This document shows, piece by piece, positions 21,512 to 28,226 of a stretch of 28,226 nt of DNA. Location: assembly GCA_037178675.1 (NCBI GenBank), contig JAYMGJ010000005.1, forward strand, positions 1 through 28,226, given 5' to 3'. The stretch is from Scleroderma bovista. Taxonomy: Eukaryota; Basidiomycota; Agaricomycetes; Boletales; Sclerodermataceae. The position numbers and the translations under genes are program-made. The notes under the pieces are model-generated. The model worked only from the letters and a program-made list of their open reading frames with translations. It was not told the origin of the DNA and ran no database searches. The first letter of the stretch is position 1, and the number at the start of each line of letters is the position of its first letter.

Positions 21512-22118
21512 ATGTCTGCACCCACTAAGTCCACCAGCCCCAACGCCCCAGCTGCCACCAAGTCCAAGGACTGGACAAAGGCTTCAACACTGGAGTTGAT
21601 ATCTGGTAGCGAGGACGAGTCAAGCATCCTTGACGCTAAGGTGAAGGAGCATTGTCATCGCAAGCAGGTGAGGAGAGAGGAGAGGCAGCGCTGGGAGGTG
21701 GAGGAGAGGAGAGTACGCAAAGAGGCGGAAAGGCTGGCACACGAGGAGGTGGAGCGTGCAAAGGTGGAGGCGGAGCATAAGGCAAGAGAGCAGGCAGAGA
21801 AGGAGAGGGTGGATTTGCAAGCGAGGGCACAGGAGGCATTGAAGAAGCGGGTGAGGGAGGAACTGGAGGCAGGTCTGGTTGGAGATGTCTGGTAAGTTTT
21901 TATTTTATTTCCTAATCCCATTTTCTTCATTGACTTTGTGTAGGTGCATGCATTGCACCAAGCACTGTGCAGTATGCGAGCATGACCCAGAGAAGCCCAA
22001 GCAGCGGGTGTGCATGAATTCACCTGAATCAGTGCCACTGGCACTGATCTGGTGGGCACTTCTTTTCAGTGTCACCTTCATGGCACTGATTTTCAGTGTG
22101 CACTTTTTGTGGCACTGA
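21512..22118 (+). CDS. Small coiled-coil protein with a cysteine cluster
   Basis: Two exons (21512-21891 and 21944-22118, 52-base intron) encode 184 residues. A Ser/Thr/Pro/Lys-rich start with an acidic patch (ISGSEDESS) is followed by an uninterrupted charged helix of about 85 residues, rich in Glu, Arg, Lys and Ala and very likely a coiled coil. Then comes CMHCTKHCAVCEHDPEKP and one further Cys (VCMNS), spaced C-x2-C-x3-C-x2-C-x11-C, a likely zinc-binding knot. The tail after MNSPES runs into the ACTGATTTTCAGT repeat and gives a hydrophobic end (ALIWWALLFSVTFMALIFSV) that may be a repeat artefact. TATAAA at 21459-21464 lies 48 bases before the ATG. I recall similar coiled-coil plus Cys-cluster proteins as multicopy, transposon-associated genes in agaricomycetes. 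The function is unknown. Confidence 0.6.
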
Positions 22119-22262
22119 TTTTCAGTACCACATTGTGTTCTGACACTGATTTCCAGTACCCTGAGTTGACTGGCACTGATTTTCAGTACCCCAAGTTTTC
22201 CAGCACTGATGTCTTAGAGTACATAGATGCATTTCTACTATGGCACTGATTTTCAGTACACA
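22025..22262. repeat. Degenerate ~36-bp repeat with ACTGATTTTCAGT core
   Basis: The core GGCACTGATTTTCAGTAC, a short hairpin ACTGA-TTT-TCAGT, recurs about six times with spacing near 30-40 bases and variable spacers. The first unit overlaps the end of the upstream coding region. Confidence 0.8.
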
Positions 22263-22339
22263 AGATTGCTTAACACAAGAGAGTGTCCAGAAGTCTAGTC
22301 TAAATATCCCAGGTATGTACCACAACCTGTCTGGCCATG

Positions 22340-22830
22340 CAGGTTGTTGTCATGCTGTTGTCACTGTTGGGGTTGGGGTGCCAGTCTGATTGTCATCATT
22401 TTTGTCGAGGCACAAGTGCTGGTGGTGGTCACTGTTGTGGTGAGGTGGTGGTTACTGTGTCATCTTTGGCTGGTGCTGGTGGTGATGATCATCATCATTG
22501 TCGGAGTACTGGGTGTGACACCCATCCATCGTTGCACATGGTGAAGGAGTGGTCGCTGTGTCGTCTTTGGCCGGCGCTGGTGGTGATGGTAGTGCAGTCA
22601 TCAGTCGTCATGCTGGTGGTGATGGTAGTGCAGTCATTGGTCATCGATTGTCGTGCTGGTGGTGATGGTATTTCCGTTGCTGCACATTATCATCGTTTGT
22701 TTACTGATGGGAGTGTAGCGGCGATGGCCAGAGTTGACGTCGTGGTAGTGGTGGCTGTCATTGTTGTCGTCCATTGGCTGTGGCTCAAGTTCATGCCAAG
22801 GTGGATTGTGGTGTCACTGCAGCGCTGAGG
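22340..22830. repeat. GTG/GGT-rich low-complexity region with a ~35-45-bp repeat
   Basis: The strand is heavily biased to G and T, with repeated GCTGGTGGTGATGGTAGTGCAGTCAT units near 22570-22690 and a diverged duplicate of TGTGTC(G/A)TCTTTGGC(T/C)GG(T/C)GCTGG. Long open frames here are poly-Val or poly-His shadows of the bias. I see no gene. Confidence 0.7.
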
Positions 22831-23214
22831 TGACAAGTGGCCTGGGAAAAAGAGTTAGTCACATGATAAGTTATCAGTGTGTCGAATTTCAAGCTCCGCC
22901 CGATTGCCCTTTTCTTCATACCACAACCATATCTCAAAACACCTTGCTGGCTGTATTCTACAACAAATATTTGTGCTGTTTGGTAACATTTCATGTTGTA
23001 GACAAGTATGTGGCTAACCCTCCAGTTTCCAACCCAGTATTTAGCTCGAAAGAAGTATGCTAGTACTGCTTACATAATACCTGAAGTGAGCCCTCAGACA
23101 CCAGCACAACAATGGTGACCAACACCAATGCAACAACAATAACCACCCCGACCACCAATCCCAGCCATGACTGATGACAACCCCCACCATTATCAATGCC
23201 AGTGAGCCACCACC
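22831..23214. other. Unassigned stretch, then CCA/AAC-rich tract
   Basis: 22831-23090 has no supported gene. 23090-23214 is rich in ACC and AAC triplets, complementary in character to the GGT-rich region to the left. The same CCA/GATGA composition resumes after the inserted solo LTR (23496-23560). Confidence 0.4.
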
Positions 23215-23495
23215 TGTTGGAGATAAACAGAGTTGTTGTGGTATATTTTGCCTACTTACATAAGCATGCATCGCACTAGAGTAGAGTTCTATTACCATAG
23301 TCCCTCAGTAGCTTGCCAGACTACTGAGGGTGAGTACATTCCTACTAACCACTTCATACTTACTGATACCTTGTAGTTATCTACAGGTATATCTAATATA
23401 TTAGTAGCTTGCCAGACTACTGAGGTTATCCTACAGTTCTCCTTCTCCCTTCTTTCAGGCTAGACCTTCCCTGTGCAGACCACCACCTTTCTATA
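23215..23495 (+). mobile_element. Short solo LTR, family 4 copy B
   Basis: This 281-base element (TGTTGGAGATAAACAGAG...CCTTTCTATA) is closely similar to 19042-19327 over its whole length, with small indels. It is flanked by CCACC on both sides (23210-23214, 23496-23500). The flank is itself CCA-rich, so identity extends to eight bases. It was inserted in a low-complexity tract. Two copies with independent duplications confirm both termini, including the unusual TA end. Confidence 0.75.
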
Positions 23496-23598
23496 CCACC
23501 ACCAGATGACGATGTTGACCCCACCAGCGCGATGATGATGACGACCCCATCATTAATTACAAACCTTGTTGAGAAAGTAAGTGCTTAGTCATTACTAG

Positions 23599-23629
23599 CA
23601 CGTGACTTCTATGAGAGCCTTGACACGTG
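23599..23629. promoter_or_regulatory. Paired CACGTG E-boxes in the Copia-type LTR
   Basis: CACGTGAC at 23599-23606 and CACGTGAT at 23624-23631 are spaced 25 bases apart in U3. CACGTG is the core bound by bHLH factors of the Cbf1/Pho4/SREBP type. A role here is inference. Confidence 0.35.
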
Positions 23630-23921
23630 ATGTGTCTCATCGTCTTCCATGTGATTCTCTGAAGTCACATGACTGGTTAACAAAGTACCGACTAACCGGA
23701 GTCATATCCCTTATCTATGATGTATCAAGATAAGGAGAGATAATGTTCCTTCTGGAACGTTCCTATGGGTTGATCTAGACTGTTTTCTTATCTCTTATCT
23801 TACCTGTGACTCACTGTGGCCTTCTACGAGTTTCTACGAGTTTCCACAGAGACTACTATGTTAGGAAGGTACTTATCTACCTGTCCGTTTATGGACTTAC
23901 AGAGACTTCTTACTTTACATG

Positions 23922-23949
23922 GTCTGTGCACGTCACAGACGTATAAATA
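23922..23949 (+). promoter_or_regulatory. Inverted repeat and TATA box of the Copia-type LTR
   Basis: GTCTGTG (23922-23928) and CACAGAC (23934-23940) form a 7-bp dyad with a 5-base loop, directly followed by TATAAATA. This is the likely core promoter, placing the RNA start around 23970-23985. Confidence 0.55.
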
Positions 23950-24145
23950 CCCTTATGCTTCTTGGTAGCAGAGTAGGATTTTACCCACTACGTTTTATCC
24001 TCTGTTCTATTCAAGAATTTTCTTAACCACCTTTGGTTAATCACTTCAAGTTTGAACCAACTAGCTAGAGTGAGTTAGCAACTTCTATTATCATTCTTGT
24101 CTAGGCCTGCTGTGCTTGTCCATCTCCAGACAGTACTTCCCTTTA

Positions 24146-24159
24146 GGTTATGAGCCCCG
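24146..24159 (+). other. Primer-binding site, initiator-tRNA internal type
   Basis: GGTTATGAGCCCCG is complementary to the conserved anticodon-arm sequence GGGGCTCATAACC of eukaryotic initiator methionine tRNA. Drosophila copia and several fungal Copia elements use an internal half-tRNA fragment instead of the tRNA 3' end. This site, adjacent to an LTR end, is the best evidence that the element is Copia-type. Confidence 0.65.
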
Positions 24160-24207
24160 TCTAGGCGACCTCCTAGTACATCGTTATTCTCGTCAGCCAA
24201 TGAGAAG

Positions 24208-26476
24208 ATGCCCCGGAACGCCGAAGACCGGTTCACTTGGAGACTATTTCTTGGTGTCATGCAGTTTCTACTTGCCACCAGAGGAGTGCAGGCTTTTATG
24301 CATCCTCATCCTATTATATCCGCAGAGCTTTGCTTTGCTACTTTCTTAATCACGTTCTTCACTTTAGTTGTGGAACTGAATCAGACTCCTGGTGGGAGAC
24401 GGTTCATAGTACAGGCTAGTGCAGAGGATGCTCAGGGTTGATGGACCGTTACCCTTGAGTGAGAGCGCCGTGTGCAATCTGCTCGGGAACGATCTGCCTT
24501 GGAATCTCAGGCGAGATGAGTTGATGATCAATGTCTGTATGGAAATGGAAGTGCACCCACTATGGGTGAACTTCTACAGCATTATGAGTTTGACCATAAT
24601 GACCCGGATTATGCCAGAAACCCTTTAACTGGCTTACCGAGTTTACTTCCTCAGTATTCAGGACAATTACCTTGGGGTGAGAACCGTGTTCTCAATGAGA
24701 ATGGCATCCCTTATGGGGGAAACCCTCCAAAGTATCTGTCACTGGAACCGAGAGAGGGTCGAACCATTTCTGCTATGGTTCAGTCATTACCTTCCCCTGG
24801 TCGTACCAGTGGCGAGTTCATAGGATTGACTAACCAAGCCAACAGACATTTTCCCATTGAATTTCAGGTAATACCTTTCTCGCCACCCCTGACTTATATC
24901 AACTCTACCACTGAAGATCAAGATGTCATCCTATACCTCCGTTCCCAGTCTCGACACCGTACTCACCAAAGAAGCACTGCATTGGTTATTGGAACCAGTT
25001 CGGAATTCAGTAGAGTGGGAAGAACAGCTGCGGTCCCTCTACGTCGGACCAGCTCGGACCCACTGGTCCGCAACCCCATTCTCTCTCCCAACAACTAGGG
25101 GAGAACCGTCTACTAGCATGGGTTTGTATATACCAACATCCCATCGCACTCATTCCCCTCCTGTCTTTGTTCCTAGACAACAGGAGAGAGAGTCTTCCAT
25201 CACCAGTACTGATCCCTGCTATGATCCAAATGATGTGGTCTTCCATAACCCCCTCTTGGACCCACACTATCTAGTGTTTCTTCTTCAACCTTTGTACGAA
25301 CGAGTCCGGAATCCCGACTCAAATTTCTATTCTTCCAGCATTGTACCTGTTGAGCGAATTATTTCTGCTCCATGGTACCAACACCCTGATCCAGTTGTGC
25401 ATCTCGAGGACTTTGTTGTCCATTCGACTCACAATGACTTTTATATTCGACCTACCACATATAGGGAAGACCATCATGGCTGCATCCTCGGTTTTACTCC
25501 ATCGGTTGCAGATCTCTTTCCCACTGGCCAAGGCGACATCTTTTCTCTCTTCTTCTTAAAAGAGGATGTCTGCTATCCTTGGTTACGGAGTATTGGTCTT
25601 TGCGTTGCTCGAAACAAGTCTAGGTTCAGGACTGCCTGGCTGCGAGGAGAAGTAGATTTTGGACAGGATTTTCCTGGGACATTAACATGGCGGCAGCAAA
25701 GATTGCTGTCTGTGATCGAAAGGTGCTTGCTTCAAAGCTCGCCTTGGGTGTGGACGAACACGGTGACTGGATTCTTAGCCAAGATTTTTGGCAATACTTT
25801 ACCAACACAAACCCTACCGGTGTATCCCATGCATCCTTCCTCTCCCATACCTTATGTCCAAGACATACTTGAGTACATTTCTGCAGTTCATTATGATTCG
25901 AAAATTCATTGTCGTTTTGATCCATATTCTTTTCAGACTACTCTGTACTTCGTTAACACCATACATTCTGCTGAAGATCATGTTCAGCTTCGACTATGCT
26001 CTTATATTCCTTTTGTACGAATACCTGTTGAGTTTCAAGTTGCCAGCTACGTAAAATATTCATTTCCTTCTTGTGCACTTAAAAGCTTGTCCTTTTATTC
26101 GAACAGTTTTGCGGAGATGATTGGAAGTGCTACTGAGCTACCCAATCCGCACTACTTTGCTGAGCTGGACTTCGCTTGTGCCGAGGATCTCAAGTGGCAA
26201 CGAACTTCAGGATATCATGGAGTGGAGTATTTGTCGAAAGAGGGTCAACGAAAAGAAAATCGAAAGGATTGAACATCGATGAGACGATTTCGAAGGAGAG
26301 TAGAAAATAGAGATAGGCGTCTCATGGGATTACTACCACCGCGTCGGTTGTCAGGGACACACAACGGAAGACATAGGAATCGACAAAGGCTTGGTACAAT
26401 CCCTCAGATCGATGTTTCACTCCCTAATGGTCAAAACACTTTTGCTGACCTATTTTCTCTTCTTGCTTTGCTTTAG
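24208..26476 (+). pseudogene. Extra ORF (ORF0) between primer-binding site and gag of the Copia-type element
   Basis: I know no family for this. A frame begins with ATG at 24208 and runs to 24867. A potential 55-base intron (24868-24922: GTAATA, CTGAC branch-like, AAG end) joins it in phase 0 to a frame starting at 24923, which stays open to 26270 and on to TAG at 26474-26476. This is about 737 codons. Four TGA codons interrupt it (24439, 24460, 24517, 26270), but the 449-codon stretch 24923-26269 is clean. The N-terminus has a hydrophobic segment (LCFATFLITFFTLVVEL) and a weaker one (WRLFLGVMQFLLATRG), so membrane association is possible. The middle is globular, Trp/Tyr/Pro-rich and without recognisable motifs. 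The C-terminus is strongly basic (RRFRRRVENRDRRLMG, RHRNRQR). If the intron is wrong, a +1 frameshift in the overlap 24893-25098 would be needed. Confidence 0.6.
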
Positions 26477-26477
26477 A

Positions 26478-28226
26478 ATGTCTACAAAGGATCTCTCCAC
26501 TTATGTTCCGATTTTCGATGGAACAAATTTCAAGGATTGGCACGACAAGTTAGAGGCTTTTGCAATGGCGATGAAATGCGACAGTCCGATGACTGAAGAT
26601 CCTCCTGCAGGTGCTGCTGATCTTGCAGCGTTCAATATTATCGACCGACAGATGCGAGGCATGATACGCCTTTGTCTTGGTGCCACTTACCAGTCGCATG
26701 TTGGCGTTACTGCCAAGGCTACCTTGACGACACTGAGGACTACCTTCGGTACTCCAGGAAAGGTTGGAGCTCTTGTTGAAATGAGGTCTCTCTTTCAGTA
26801 TCGCATGAAGCCCAATTCGAACCCTGTCGAGGAGGCTAACAACCTCATTCAGTGTGCGGCACACCTTGTGTCAGCAAACTTTAATCTTGCTGATAGTATG
26901 ATTGCCATGGCCATTCTAATGGCTTTACCTTCGGACTGGGAGACAGCTATCTCGACGTTGTGCTCTACGCTTACCGATGCCCAGTTTACTGTGGAGACCA
27001 TCACTGGTCACATCCATCGCGAATATATGCGTAGACAGGCTACTCAAGGAAGATCAACGATTTCTTTACAGAATTGTATTTCGGAGCGAACAAACTTCGC
27101 TGACGAGTATCAGGGATCTTCTGGTGCCACTCTTGTGTCGTGCCTTACCAACATCAAACCCGCTGTCCATCCTTCCTTCCAAGGAAGTGGAAATTGAGGC
27201 AAAGGCAAACAACCTGCTCGAGAAGGACAGCGCAATCAGTATCCGCGCTGTGTCTTTCAGGGATGTCGCCGGAATCATTTCCTGGCTGAGTTTTGTCCCA
27301 TAGGTCGACAAAGGATCTTTTATGATCAAGGAGGCAAACAGATTTGTTGCCAACCCCAGGTTGTTTCTCCTCCGACTGGAGGATCAAACACCAACCATCG
27401 TGGAGGATTTAATCACGGTTGTGGAGGAGGAAAGCAAGGAAAGGGAAAGAGACGAGGACGAGGAGGAACCCATGTCGTCTTTGATGAGTCCCTCCAGTAT
27501 TATGATGAACCAGATTTTCAGGATTACACAGCCATGCTGGTAGACAATTCTACCATTTCTGGAATAGAGGAGATTCCCATGTCTCCAACTCACGAGTCTC
27601 TCGATGCTGAGTTGGATGAGTATAATGCGGAGAGGCCTATGGCTCCCTATTCTGAGGAGGCTTGCAAGGCCATGTGGGCTGATGAGTCCATGGGACCATC
27701 AAGTTTCAATGATATCATCGAGACTTACGAGTCTGAAGCCCCTTTGTCCTGTGCGTTAATCCTTCGATCTAGGACTCCAGAACCTGACACACCCATCCTA
27801 TTCTCCCATCCAGAAACTTTGGTTTCTCGGAATGATTGGGATGAGATAGAGGATGAGGACTTTGTGTGATTAGTGACCAGACAAGACGTCTTGTGTCCTA
27901 ATAGTTCTTTGTGTTTACGTTTCTGGAATCATTCTGGGATATATCCTTTCATGGATCTTGATGGCAACGTTCTTTTGAATGATATGAGTCCTGATGCTTT
28001 CTACATCAGTAGAACTTTTGACCAACATGATCAGTTTCAACGAAACTTCCGTGTTCCCCGCTCTCTTGTTGTCGCATGGACCTTTTTAGGTTTCCCTGCC
28101 GAGGTTCATTTCTATCGAGGAGAACTAGATTGTGAAATGTGCAGAAGCACTCATCCAATCTTCCGATATTGTCGCTCTCCCGATAGTGAGTCTGATGAAC
28201 AAGTTCCACCCAAAAAATATAACCCA
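26478..28226 (+). pseudogene. Copia-type gag and start of downstream polyprotein, two in-frame TGAs, runs off the window
   Basis: The ATG at 26478 is one base after the ORF0 stop. The protein starts MSTKDLSTYVPIFDGTNFKDW, the N-terminus of Copia gag (UBN2/Retrotran_gag_2 type). It continues with EMRSLFQYRMKPNSNPVEEA and AILMALPSDWETAIS. The frame meets TGA at 27195, continues with a basic GKGKQPAREGQ linker and a Cys/His cluster (RCVFQGCRRNHFLAEFC; C-x4-C-x3-H-x5-C, not the canonical C-x2-C-x4-H-x4-C). It then passes a Gly/Arg-rich region and an acidic stretch to TGA at 27867. It stays open in the same frame to the last base. No protease DSG-type motif or integrase has appeared by 28226, so the rest of pol lies outside or the element is unusual. 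Confidence 0.75.

Larger units (their letters stand above)
23567..24145 (+). mobile_element. 5' LTR of a Copia-type retrotransposon
   Basis: It starts TGTTGAGAAAGTAAG and runs to CTTCCCTTTA, immediately before the primer-binding site. It has TATAAATA at 23942-23949, preceded by a perfect inverted repeat. Upstream are two CACGTG boxes, a GTTCC/GGAAC dyad near 23747 and short direct repeats TCTACGAGTTT near 23823. If the LTR ends at a conventional CA it would stop at 24132, leaving 13 bases before the primer site. The TA end matches the short solo LTRs of family 4. The 3' LTR lies beyond the window. Confidence 0.65.

Noticed and set aside
22025..22262. CRISPR-like spacing of a hairpin repeat
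   Set aside because: The organism is a fungus, repeats and spacers are degenerate, and no cas genes exist.
22337..22828. 163-codon Val/His-rich ORF
   Set aside because: It is a shadow of the GGT/GTG-rich low-complexity tract.
24208..26476. ORF0 as an envelope protein
   Set aside because: It precedes gag instead of following pol, and shows no clear glycoprotein layout; only the hydrophobic N-terminus is suggestive.
1183..27869. Reassigned UGA codon
   Set aside because: Kept only as an alternative: the 570-2795 gene seems to end at TGA, CGA codons remain in use, and CpG decay explains the data without a new code.

Overview
The window looks like nuclear DNA of an agaricomycete (mushroom-forming basidiomycete). 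The genes are split by many 46-60 base GT...AG introns with CTGAC-like branch sites. Most of the content is agaricomycete-type mobile DNA: Tnp2/CACTA-like, Plavaka-like, hAT and MULE-like transposases and several LTR families. There is no sign of bacterial gene organisation and I found no rRNA or tRNA gene. All family names come from recognising motifs by eye; no database search was possible.

Layout. 570-2795 (+) is an uncharacterised seven-exon gene. 2873-8210 (-) is a Tnp2-type transposase, split at 4071-6405 by a 2.3 kb solo LTR and cut off at its 5' end by a 35-bp minisatellite (8211-9560) with a 210-bp higher-order period. 9590-10107 (+) is a MULE-like fragment ended by another LTR (10108-10925). 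A second copy of the 2.3 kb LTR family (11205-13293) truncates a hAT transposase (13294-15401, -). 15539-17340 (-) and 17491-18730 (+) are a divergent pair: an unknown gene and an intact-looking CK1-like protein kinase. A 286-bp solo LTR (19042-19327) precedes a Plavaka-like transposase (19424-20628), which is cut by a minus-strand Gypsy-type LTR (20629-21349). Then come a small coiled-coil/cysteine-cluster gene (21512-22118), short tandem repeats and low-complexity DNA, a second 281-bp solo LTR (23215-23495), and the 5' part of a Copia-type retrotransposon (23567 to the window end).

Four points stand out. (1) Reading frames of five broken genes are interrupted at 13 places, and every one of the 13 stops is TGA. 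This fits CGA-to-TGA change by deamination of methylated CpG. (2) The Copia-type element carries an extra ORF of about 730 codons between its primer-binding site and gag. It has an N-terminal hydrophobic stretch, a possible 55-nt intron and an Arg-rich tail, and its stop lies one base before the gag ATG. (3) The two copies of the long LTR share an open frame upstream of the TATA box whose differences are concentrated at third codon positions, so the LTR may encode a protein. (4) The minisatellite has centromere-like higher-order organisation.

Most genes here are nested transposon remains and do not form a pathway. The kinase and its divergent partner, and possibly the 570-2795 gene, are the best candidates for non-transposon genes.
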